From NCBI RefSeq assembly GCF_014837145.1, contig NZ_JACYFS010000001.1, positions 434,001 to 498,000 on the forward strand: a stretch of 64,000 nt of DNA. Reading direction: 5' to 3'. The notes beneath the pieces were generated by a model, which had not been told where the DNA came from, did no database searches, and saw only the letters and a program-made list of their open reading frames with translations. Origin of the DNA: Chryseobacterium caseinilyticum (GTDB lineage Bacteria; Bacteroidota; Bacteroidia; Flavobacteriales; Weeksellaceae). Each line of letters begins with the position of its first letter. Positions within the stretch are counted from its first letter, which is position 1. Below are positions 56,744 to 64,000 of this stretch, piece by piece. The position numbers were made by a program, and so were the translations under genes.

Positions 56744-56841
56744 AGGGAGCTTAATCCCGCTATCCACTATATCTTTTTTGGGATCGTCTCCTCTTCGTTA
56801 CGCCAATCCCAAAAAAGGATGCCGTTCCCATCGGGGCTAGG
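56744..56841. repeat. REP-like element, copy C
   Basis: Inverted relative to the copy at 34.5 kb. CTTTTTTGGGAT (56773-56784) pairs perfectly with ATCCCAAAAAAG (56806-56817). Read on the minus strand: TAGCCCCGATGGGAACGGC, ATCC, the stem, loop with CGAAGAGGAGACG, then GATATAGTGGATAGCGGGAT and AAGCTCC. Confidence 0.88.
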
Positions 56842-57000
56842 GAAGGGTTTTGTCAATCAATATGGGTCGAAAAAAATGACTATTACGCATTTTTCACCTC
56901 GACACATTTATAAAAATTATGACATAGAATATTTTAAATGATAATCTTGAACAAAAACAATCTAAAAATAAGAAATGCCCTGCCAGAAAGGTCCCTGCAC

Positions 57001-57163
57001 CCGTGCAACAGTTCTGCGGGAAGTCCGCAAGTCTGCCGCACCCCAGCAAGAAACTTGCGGAAGCCTTCGGAAGTGTGTTGCACCCAGTAAGAAGCTTTCG
57101 GGAAATCCTGAAAGGTTGTTTTACCGTCGCAGGAAGTTTTCGGAAGATTGAAATGTGTGTTAC
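57001..57163. repeat. degenerate tandem array, unit about 41 bp
   Basis: Four related units starting near 57001, 57041, 57083 and 57125 (39-42 bp). Shared skeleton: CC(A/G)G(C/T)AAGAA or GCAGGAAG, then CTTTCGG/GTTTTCGG, GAA, and TGTGTTGCA/GTGTGTTAC. More decayed than the 41-bp array at 34.2 kb but similar in period and in GGAAGTC-like words. Confidence 0.6.
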
Positions 57164-57225
57164 AAAGTTTAACTTTTCGATTAGATCTCTTCTTAGTAAG
57201 ATTCGATAAAAATATTTGAAAGACT

Positions 57226-57233
57226 TATCTTTG
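57226..57233 (+). promoter_or_regulatory. -7 box of the methyltransferase gene
   Basis: TATCTTTG fits TAnnTTTG, 16 bp before the ATG at 57250. Confidence 0.55.
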
Positions 57234-57249
57234 CAGTAGAATTTTTAGC

Positions 57250-57954
57250 ATGAAAGACTTAATGGGACGCGCAATCTGGGATTATTTTCACAACGAAAAT
57301 CCTGAAGATCTGCAGACAGAAACTTCAATTTCCGAACTCGACGAACTTCCGGTAGAATATCTTTTCAGAGATTTTGAGGGAATGAATAAAATCGAACAGA
57401 AAGCTTTGAAATTAGCTTCGGGAAAAGTCCTTGACATCGGAGCAGGAGCGGGTTCGCATTCACTCTATCTTCAGAATGAAAGAAATTTGGAGGTTACTGC
57501 ATTGGATATTTCGCCAAAGTCTGTTGAAGTGTGCCAGTTAAGAGGAATTCAGAAAGCCGTTGCTCAAAATATGCTTGAATTTTCCGGAGATACTTACGAT
57601 ACGATTCTTCTTTTAATGAACGGAACAGGTATTTTCCAAAGCCTGAATGTGATTGATGTTTATCTCCAAAAATTGTATTCATTATTGAATAAAAACGGAC
57701 AAATCCTGATTGACAGTACAGACATTCTGTACATGTTTGACACCGATGAAGATGGAGGAGTATTGATTCCTGCAGATGGATATTATGGTGAGCTTGATTA
57801 TGTAGTTCATTATAAGGGCGAGTCTGAAGATCCTATCAAATGGCTGTATCTTGACTTTAATACTTTACAGAATGCCGCAGTAAATAATGGTTTTAAAATT
57901 GAAATGATTTTGCAGGATGAAGATTCTTATCTGGCGAAACTCATTAAAAAATAA
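57250..57954 (+). CDS. class I SAM-dependent methyltransferase
   Basis: 234 residues. Rossmann-type SAM motif I KVLDIGAGAGSHSLYL (near residue 62), the acidic loop VTALDISPKSVEVC, and motif near LLLMNGTGIFQSL. An N-terminal helical extension (MKDLMGRAIWDYFHNENPED) precedes it. The substrate cannot be told: small molecule or protein. The sequence layout is that of common Bacteroidota methyltransferases near no fixed partner. Single gene. Confidence 0.85.
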   Translation: MKDLMGRAIWDYFHNENPEDLQTETSISELDELPVEYLFRDFEGMNKIEQKALKLASGKVLDIGAGAGSHSLYLQNERNLEVTALDISPKSVEVCQLRGIQKAVAQNMLEFSGDTYDTILLLMNGTGIFQSLNVIDVYLQKLYSLLNKNGQILIDSTDILYMFDTDEDGGVLIPADGYYGELDYVVHYKGESEDPIKWLYLDFNTLQNAAVNNGFKIEMILQDEDSYLAKLIKK

Positions 57955-58076
57955 ATCAGCTAACCCTTTATGAAGTCCCTCCATTACTGATTTTATAGAA
58001 AATACTACAAAAGGGCTATTTTTTTCATTTGTGTAATGAATTATTTTTGTGATAATAATTATAAAAACTTTATACC

Positions 58077-58556
58077 ATGAAAAAGACTTTTTTATTATCA
58101 CTATTCACATTCGTTTTTGCTGTAACCAATTTATATGCTCAGGAAAATTTTCAGGATGAAAGTCTTGCATTAATGGAAGATATTGCCAGAAATTCTAAGG
58201 AGAAAAATATTGTAGAATTTCTCACGAAAGCAAAATTTACAAAGGTGAGCGAATCTGAGGAAGGTGGCGCAAAATCTTACTACTTTGCCGGTCCGAATTC
58301 TGCTGCCATAAAGGTTGACTACAACAAGTCAAAAAAATTAATGAATGTGATCATGATTGTTTCATCAAACTTTGGAAAATTACCATTTATGCAGACAGAT
58401 TTGATGCGTCATGATTTCAAGAATTATAAATATGACAACTTTAAATGGGAAAAAGATTCTTATCCATTTCAGTATTTGACAACTGAAGATGAGAATGATC
58501 ACTCCCAGGCATTCGTCTATCTGATCACCAAAGAAAGTGAACATTATAAAAAGTAA
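58077..58556 (+). CDS. hypothetical exported protein
   Basis: 159 residues. Signal peptide MKKTFLLSLFTFVFAVTNLYAQ, followed by a small domain with a helical start (ESLALMEDIARNSKEKNIVE) and strands (KSYYFAGPNSAAIKVDY, LMNVIMIVSSNFG). No recognised family; acidic/basic balance and absence of Cys suggest a soluble periplasmic protein. Terminator follows. Confidence 0.65.
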   Translation: MKKTFLLSLFTFVFAVTNLYAQENFQDESLALMEDIARNSKEKNIVEFLTKAKFTKVSESEEGGAKSYYFAGPNSAAIKVDYNKSKKLMNVIMIVSSNFGKLPFMQTDLMRHDFKNYKYDNFKWEKDSYPFQYLTTEDENDHSQAFVYLITKESEHYKK

Positions 58557-58602
58557 ATGTTCTTTTCTCAAATTTCAGTAAGGCTTATTATTTTGTTTAG
58601 TT

Positions 58603-58648
58603 AAAAGCAAAAGACACATCTCTTAGACGAGTCTTTTGCTTTTTTTTG
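58603..58648 (+). terminator. Rho-independent terminator
   Basis: AAAAGCAAAAGAC and GTCTTTTGCTTTT form a 13 bp stem with a 15-nt loop and a long T tail; the next gene converges on it. Confidence 0.8.
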
Positions 58649-58656
58649 CAGTATTT

Positions 58657-59340
58657 TCAAAAAAAAGTATTGTATTCTCTCATAAAACTTTGTACGAAGT
58701 GATTTGAAAACCACTCTTTAGGATTTATCAGAATTAAAACAATCATCACAAAAGAAATTCCAACAGGAATAAAATAAGATTCCTTTCTGTAAGGTAAATT
58801 TTTTGGTGTAAAAGAAATCCAGAACAAAAATATAGCTAATGCTCCGAGACAGGAAACAAAGAATTCAGGAGTGTTTTTAAGTGTATAAAATCTTTTGGAA
58901 CTGTTTTCGTACATAAAGGGAACAAGGAAATTCTGTAATGGAAAAAACGCAAAACCAAAAACGAATGTAAGAATTGAAGCACCGAATTTTTTAAGTTTAA
59001 TAAAATTCAATCCTAAAAGTATACATCCCGGAATTGTTCCTAAAAAAATACTGATTATTAAAATAATTTCTCTCGGGAACAGCTGTATTGCATTTTGATC
59101 ATTTGTGATGTGATCTTTCCAGTCTTCTGCTTTTTCTCGCTTTTCTGCTGCTTCAGTTTCTTTTTTGGATTGAATAAGATGCTGAATGTTGATTTTTTCT
59201 GCATCAGAAAATATTCGTCCTCTTTTCTGTAAAATTTCAAAAGCTAACTGAACTGCTTCGTGAACGAAGCGGTTTTCTGGATTAAAATAATTTTCTAATT
59301 CTCTGCTGGAAAGCTTATTTAAAACAGTTTTATTGACCAT
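58657..59340 (-). CDS. hypothetical membrane protein
   Basis: 227 residues. The N-terminal 75 residues are soluble and helical, with ELENYFNPENRFVHEAVQLAFEILQKRGR, a pattern (here shown in part as VQLAFEILQKRG) common to small Bacteroidota proteins that count tetratricopeptide-like helices. Four to five membrane helices follow (for example EIILIISIFLGTIPGCILLG, SILTFVFGFAFF, CLGALAIFLFWISF). Function unknown. Lies 56 bp after metG in the same direction, possibly in one transcript. Confidence 0.65.
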   Translation of the reverse strand: MVNKTVLNKLSSRELENYFNPENRFVHEAVQLAFEILQKRGRIFSDAEKINIQHLIQSKKETEAAEKREKAEDWKDHITNDQNAIQLFPREIILIISIFLGTIPGCILLGLNFIKLKKFGASILTFVFGFAFFPLQNFLVPFMYENSSKRFYTLKNTPEFFVSCLGALAIFLFWISFTPKNLPYRKESYFIPVGISFVMIVLILINPKEWFSNHFVQSFMREYNTFF

Positions 59341-59396
59341 TATTCAGAAAAAATGGGCACTGAAAAATGCCCATTGATATATTATAGATTTAAAAA

Positions 59397-61430
59397 TTAT
59401 CCGATTTCAACACCGTTTTCTACCTTCTCATCCGGCGTTACAAAAGACAATTTCCCGTCAGCTTTTGTAGTCAGCAACAGCATTCCCTGAGATTCAATTC
59501 CTCTGATTTTTCTCGGAGCAAGATTCAATAAAATCATTACCTGTTTTCCGATTACTTCTTCTGCGGTAAAGCTTTCTGCAATCCCTGAAACTACAGTTCT
59601 TACGTCAACGCCGGTATCAACAGTCAGTTTTAATAATTTATCTGCTTTTTCTACTTTTTCAGCAGTTAGAATTGTTGCTGTTCTCAAGTCGATTTTTGTA
59701 AAATCATCAAACTGTATTTCGTCTTTCATTGGGTTGGCGTTAGGGTTTGTTTTTTTATTACTTTGTTTTGTGTTTTCTAATTTTTGAATCTGAGCTTCGA
59801 TTACATCGTCTTCGATTTTTGAGAAAAGAAGAGAAGATTCGTTGATCTGATGTCCGGTTTCAATTAAAACATTTTTAGTTTCAACATCATTCCATGTTGA
59901 TTTTTGAACATTAAACATATTCAGTAATTTCTCAGAACTGAAAGGCATAAACGGTTCACACAACTGAGCCAAAGCCACTGCAATCTGAGCCCCGACAAAT
60001 AACGACTGAGCCGCTTTTTCAGGATTGTCTTTAATGGTTTTCCAGGGTTCTTCAGCCTGAAGATACTGGTTTCCAAAACGTGCTAAATTCATCAACGCCG
60101 TCAGAGAATTTCTGAATTCATAGTTTTCCAGAAATCCAGAAATTTCTTTTGCAGATTTATTGATTTCCTGCAATTCAGAAGCATTAACGTCACCTTGAGG
60201 AACAATTCCATCATAATATTTATGAATTAAAACGGCAACTCTGTTGATGAAGTTTCCGAAAATCCCCACCAATTCAGAATTGTTTTTTGTCTGGAAATCT
60301 TTCCATGTAAAATTATTATCCTTCGTCTCAGGAGCCGAAGAAAGCAATGCGTAACGCAAAACATCCTGCTGTCCCGGGAATTCTTCCACATATTCATGGG
60401 CCCAAACTGCCCAGTTTCTTGAAGTGGAAATTTTATCGTTCTCTAAATTTAAAAATTCAAAAGCAGGAACATTTTTCGGCATAATGAAATCTCCATGAGC
60501 CTTCATCATCGCAGGAAAAATAATACAGTGAAATACAATATTATCCTTTCCAATAAAGTGAATAAGATCAGATCCTTCGCTTTGCCAGTAATCTTTCCAG
60601 TCTTTTCCGTTTTTTTCTGCCCATTCTTTGGTAAAAGAAATATATCCAATCGGAGCATCAAACCAAACGTAAAGTACCTTGCCTTCTGCATTGGGAAGAG
60701 GAACAGGTACGCCCCAGTTCAAATCTCTGGTCATTGCACGGGGTTTTAAGCCGTCTGTTAACCATGATTTCACCTGTCCGTAAACGTTAGGTTTCCAGTC
60801 GTCTTTATGACCCTCAATAATCCATTCGTTTAAAAAATCCTCATATTCGTTTAATGGTAAATACCAGTTTTTGGTCTCTTTTAAAATAGGAACGTTTCCG
60901 CTCAACATTGATTTTGGATTGATCAGTTCAGACGGAGAAAGAGTAGAGCCACATTTCTCACACTGATCGCCGTAAGCGTTTTCGTTGCCACAGTTCGGAC
61001 AGGTTCCTACGATATATCGGTCTGCTAAAAATTCATTCGCCTGCTCATCAAAATACTGTTCAGACATTTCTTCTGTGAACTTTCCTTTTCCGTAAAGCAC
61101 TTTAAAAAAATCCTGGCTCGTCTCACGGTGATTCGCCGAAGTTGTTCTCGAATATTCATCAAATGAAATTCCCAAATCTGAAAAAGATTTTTTAATGATT
61201 TCATGATATTTATCGACGATATCCTGCGGCGTAACGCCTTCTTTTTTAGCTCTTATGGTAATAGGAATTCCGTGCTCATCGCTTCCGCAGATAAAAGCAA
61301 CATCTTTCCCTGACCTTCTCTGAAATCTTGCATAGACATCAGCAGGAATATAAACACCCGCCAAATGCCCTATATGAACCGGTCCGTTGGCATAGGGCAA
61401 CGCTGCCGTAATCAATTTTTTATTTGACAT
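59397..61430 (-). CDS. metG: methionine--tRNA ligase
   Basis: 677 residues, class I. HIGH motif as HIGH at residues 19-22 (PVHIGHLAG); Zn-binding knuckles CPNCGN...CEKCG (about 144-160); KMSKS motif as KISTSR (near 332); anticodon domain; and a C-terminal tRNA-binding OB domain (about 565-677, FTKIDLRTATILTAEKVEKA split, LNLAPRKIRGIESQGM) that dimerises the enzyme. Charges initiator and elongator tRNA-Met. Its promoter region contains a perfect 22 bp palindrome. Confidence 0.97.
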   Translation of the reverse strand: MSNKKLITAALPYANGPVHIGHLAGVYIPADVYARFQRRSGKDVAFICGSDEHGIPITIRAKKEGVTPQDIVDKYHEIIKKSFSDLGISFDEYSRTTSANHRETSQDFFKVLYGKGKFTEEMSEQYFDEQANEFLADRYIVGTCPNCGNENAYGDQCEKCGSTLSPSELINPKSMLSGNVPILKETKNWYLPLNEYEDFLNEWIIEGHKDDWKPNVYGQVKSWLTDGLKPRAMTRDLNWGVPVPLPNAEGKVLYVWFDAPIGYISFTKEWAEKNGKDWKDYWQSEGSDLIHFIGKDNIVFHCIIFPAMMKAHGDFIMPKNVPAFEFLNLENDKISTSRNWAVWAHEYVEEFPGQQDVLRYALLSSAPETKDNNFTWKDFQTKNNSELVGIFGNFINRVAVLIHKYYDGIVPQGDVNASELQEINKSAKEISGFLENYEFRNSLTALMNLARFGNQYLQAEEPWKTIKDNPEKAAQSLFVGAQIAVALAQLCEPFMPFSSEKLLNMFNVQKSTWNDVETKNVLIETGHQINESSLLFSKIEDDVIEAQIQKLENTKQSNKKTNPNANPMKDEIQFDDFTKIDLRTATILTAEKVEKADKLLKLTVDTGVDVRTVVSGIAESFTAEEVIGKQVMILLNLAPRKIRGIESQGMLLLTTKADGKLSFVTPDEKVENGVEIG

Positions 61431-61760
61431 TTTTTATACTAAAATTTAGATGTGCAAAGATAATTATAATTTATCTAAAAGTTTAGATAAATGATTTCTC
61501 ATCGGGCTTATCATAAAAACAGCCTAACAACTGTTCATTTTGTTAAACATTTGTTTAATTTATTACTACTCTTGACCCTATATTATGCTATGTATAGTTT
61601 TTAATAAATAGTTGAATATCAAAGAACTGTATAAATAATGTGGTTTAAGATAAAGAAAAATTAATAAATAATTAATATTATTTAACATCAAATAGTTTTT
61701 TGTTTAAATTGCAGGGCTGGTAAACAGCATCAACAAAGGAAACTATATAAAAATAATATT
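61431..61760. other. intergenic region between divergent metG and susC
   Basis: 330 bp. Near metG it holds a -7 box and a palindrome (listed separately). The remaining 260 bp are very A/T-rich, with TTTGTTAAACATTTGTTTAA-like text and a run of ATTAATAAATAATTAATATT; no gene is visible. It must hold the susC promoter, but I cannot place it with confidence. Confidence 0.7.
61455..61491 (-). promoter_or_regulatory. metG promoter with candidate operator palindrome
   Basis: TATCTTTG (-7 box, minus strand, 61462-61455) lies 24 bp before the metG ATG. TTTATCTAAA-AG-TTTAGATAAA (61470-61491) is a perfect palindrome covering the place where the -33 element should be, as expected of a repressor or activator site. 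Confidence 0.55.
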
Positions 61761-64000
61761 GTGAAAAACTTTACAACGGTATTAAAAATTGCACCGGCAT
61801 TTTTACTGGCAAGCTCAGTAATGTTCGGGCAAGAGCAGGATTCTACTGCAAAGGAAAAGAAAATTGAGGAGGTTGTATTAATTGGGTATGGAAAGCAGAA
61901 GAAGACGGATCTTACGGGGTCGATTACTTCTATCAGTGCCAAAGATTTCAATCCAGGTGTTGTATCTGCGTCGCAGCTTATTCAGGGTAAAACACCAGGA
62001 GTACAGATTACCAATAACAGCGGTGCGCCAGGCTCGGGATCATCTATAAGGATCAGAGGGGTTGGATCGCTTAATGGATCGCAATCTCCGCTTATCGTAA
62101 TTGATGGCGTACCTCAGGATTTTAGTGGAATCAGCGGTGCTTCGGATCCGCTTTCATTAATTAATCCCAATGATATTCAAACTTTTGATATTTTGAAGGA
62201 TGCTTCCTCAACAGCAATTTATGGTAACAGAGCTTCAAATGGGGTTATTTTAATTACTACAAAGCAAGGGTCTGCAGGAAAACTGAAAGTGAATTTTTCA
62301 ACTTTAGCTTCTGTATCTACAAAAATGGGAACTGTAGATGTATTAGATGCAAATGAATATAAAGCTTTTGTCAATCAGGTTGCTTTGACCAATACAACTG
62401 TTGCCAACAATCTTTCAAGACTGGGCAGCGCAAATACAAACTGGCAAAACGAGATTTATCAGGCAGGTGTAGGTACAGATAATAATCTTGCTCTTACCGG
62501 AGGTATTAAAGGATTGCCTTATCGTCTTTCCTTAGGATACAATTCACAGGATGGTATTGTAAGAACAAATTCATTCAAGAGAACTTCTTTAGGCCTTAAT
62601 TTAAATCCTAAATTCCTGGATAATCACTTAAGTGTAAATGTCAATTTAAAAGGAACTTTTACGGACAACAGATTCCCTGCAGAAGGGGTAATTGCAAGTG
62701 CAACCTATTTTGATCCTACTCAGCCAATCTACTCGGGAAATTCTAACTACGGAGGATATTATGAATGGCTTGATCCGGGATCTGCAACAGGATTAAACGT
62801 AAATGCCAATGCAAACCCGCTTGCCCAGCTTGATGCTACAAGAGATGTATCGTCTGTGTGGAGAGGTTTGGGTAATATCCAGTTGGATTACAAGTTCCAT
62901 TTTTTACCAGATCTACACTTCAATGTAAATGCTGGTTATGATTATGCCAAGAGTAATGGGGCGAAAACGGTTAGTGGATTATATAAAATTGGTGCAGCAG
63001 ACGCTGGAAATTACAGAGAATACAGTCAGGAAAAGAACAATAAACTCTTAGAAACTTACCTCAGTTATACAAAAAATATATCTGCAATTGATACCAATGT
63101 TGATATCGTAGGAGGTTATTCTTATCAGAATTTCTACACAGAAACTCCTTATGCTGTGACGTATTACGGAAACAGAGCACCTCTGCCTGCGGGAATCGAC
63201 TTTGCAACAAGAAATGTTCTTTTATCATTTTATGGTAGAGGTATCTTTACTATAGCAAACAGATATATAATCTCTGCATCGGTAAGAAGGGATGGTTCGT
63301 CAAGATATTACAATGGAACGAGAGATAATGTCTGGGGTAATTACCCGGGCGTTTCCGTTGCATGGAAAATCAATGAAGAAGGTTTCTTAAAAGATGTTAC
63401 ATCGATTAATACCTTGAAACTAAGAGCAGGTTGGGGTAAAACCGGTAATCAGGAACTAAATACAGGTGATTATCCGGCATTTGCTTATTACACATTAAGC
63501 CAGCCGGGAGCTCAGTATCAATTCGGAAGTCAGTATTACTACATGTTCCGTCCCAACATTTATAATCCTATTCTTACTTGGGAAACCACTACGACACAGA
63601 ATTTAGGATTGGATTTTGGAATTTTAAATAACCGTATTACCGGTGCAGTAGACCTTTATACAAAGAAAGCCGAAAATCTTCTTGTTAAAGCTCCGATTGC
63701 TGCGGGAGACTTAAGCAATGAAAATGTATTGAATGCAGGTAATATGAAGACTAACGGTATTGAAGGAAATATCACTTTTGTACCAGTTAAAAATGAAACA
63801 ACAACCTGGGAATTTTCTTTAAACGCAACACATTACAACTCAAAGATTACCAATCTTATCCAGGGAGCAAATAACGCTTATTTTCTGGCTACCGGAGATA
63901 TTTCTGGTGGTGTAGGTAATAAAATCCAGGCACACGCAGTTGATCATCAGCCATACTCCTTCTTGGTCTACCAACAGGTATATGATACAAACGGACAGCC
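61761..64000 (+). CDS. SusC/RagA-family TonB-linked outer membrane protein, 3'-truncated
   Basis: The frame is open from the GTG at 61761 to the window end (746 codons). A signal peptide (APAFLLASSVMFGQ) is followed by a TonB box-like segment IEEVVLIGYGKQ near residues 33-43 and the plug domain with SusC signatures: GVQITNNSGAPGSGSSIRIR, SPLIVIDGVP, ILKDASSTAIYGNRASNGVI (each cut to 20). Barrel strands continue to the end. The usual N-terminal carboxypeptidase-like domain is missing. It imports a glycan or peptide across the outer membrane; a susD partner would lie beyond the window. Confidence 0.92.
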   Translation, partial: MKNFTTVLKIAPAFLLASSVMFGQEQDSTAKEKKIEEVVLIGYGKQKKTDLTGSITSISAKDFNPGVVSASQLIQGKTPGVQITNNSGAPGSGSSIRIRGVGSLNGSQSPLIVIDGVPQDFSGISGASDPLSLINPNDIQTFDILKDASSTAIYGNRASNGVILITTKQGSAGKLKVNFSTLASVSTKMGTVDVLDANEYKAFVNQVALTNTTVANNLSRLGSANTNWQNEIYQAGVGTDNNLALTGGIKGLPYRLSLGYNSQDGIVRTNSFKRTSLGLNLNPKFLDNHLSVNVNLKGTFTDNRFPAEGVIASATYFDPTQPIYSGNSNYGGYYEWLDPGSATGLNVNANANPLAQLDATRDVSSVWRGLGNIQLDYKFHFLPDLHFNVNAGYDYAKSNGAKTVSGLYKIGAADAGNYREYSQEKNNKLLETYLSYTKNISAIDTNVDIVGGYSYQNFYTETPYAVTYYGNRAPLPAGIDFATRNVLLSFYGRGIFTIANRYIISASVRRDGSSRYYNGTRDNVWGNYPGVSVAWKINEEGFLKDVTSINTLKLRAGWGKTGNQELNTGDYPAFAYYTLSQPGAQYQFGSQYYYMFRPNIYNPILTWETTTTQNLGLDFGILNNRITGAVDLYTKKAENLLVKAPIAAGDLSNENVLNAGNMKTNGIEGNITFVPVKNETTTWEFSLNATHYNSKITNLIQGANNAYFLATGDISGGVGNKIQAHAVDHQPYSFLVYQQVYDTNGQ

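Larger units (their letters stand above)
56643..57249. other. non-coding region with REP-like element and degenerate tandem repeat
   Basis: 607 bp without a credible gene. From left: a heptamer-like stretch (CATTACC words, 56711-56739), a REP-like element, about 160 bp of plain A/T-rich DNA, a degenerate array of about 41-bp units, and the -7 box of the next gene. The short open frames here cross the repeats and are rejected. Confidence 0.8.

Noticed and set aside
56675-57209. 88- and 68-codon frames behind the efflux pump
   Set aside because: They translate the REP-like element and the degenerate tandem repeat.

Overview
The window is AT-rich and looks like the chromosome of a flavobacterium (Bacteroidota, Flavobacteriia), most like Chryseobacterium or a close relative. 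The evidence is a type IX secretion component (PorT) with a secreted protein carrying a T9SS-type C-terminal sorting domain, a SusC/RagA receptor, Bacteroidota-style -7 boxes (TAnnTTTG) close upstream of many starts with no Shine-Dalgarno pattern, several TTG/GTG starts, and intergenic repeat families typical of this group. It is mostly core chromosome; I see no prophage, transposase, integrase or CRISPR array.

Layout. 0-8 kb: 5'-truncated rlmF, a repeat element, lysS, a T9SS-exported delta-60 repeat protein, a double OmpA-domain protein, and cydAB on the minus strand. 8-19 kb: an unknown exported protein that abuts gyrB; an operon of three DUF3857/transglutaminase-fold paralogues of which only the first keeps the catalytic Cys and His; and two paralogous DUF3298-type lipoproteins. 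19-27 kb: lipid kinase, dctA-type symporter, gamma-glutamyltransferase, SDR-type threonine dehydrogenase, a deacetylase-fold protein without its metal ligands, a membrane phosphoesterase and a FabH-like enzyme. 27-33 kb: unknown protein-ubiE-porT, then a coiled-coil protein-zapA, a probable 6S RNA, and rny.

33-45 kb: sugar isomerase/thioesterase pair, ArsC-like protein, a 640 bp non-coding block built from palindromes, a 41-bp minisatellite and a REP-like element, then gcvT, idi, a HAD protein, serA-like, mscL, nnr, lgt (with an extra N-terminal domain), yidD, rarA and a YbgC thioesterase. 45-51 kb: dnaA, low-molecular-weight phosphatase, RsmI-fold methyltransferase, an eRF1-related small protein, DUF4349, DUF2891 and Mpo1-like proteins. 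51-57 kb: AraC regulator plus TolC/EmrA/EmrB-like efflux genes. 57-64 kb: methyltransferase, metG and a 3'-truncated SusC.

The richest unexplained structure is non-coding: three hairpin-rich REP-like elements, near-perfect palindromes, two arrays of about 41-bp units, 6-7-mer arrays beginning right at stop codons, and an interlocking pair of inverted repeats. Several annotated starts are refined here because a -7 box lies inside the longest possible reading frame. All product names rest on motif recognition by eye; no database search was run.
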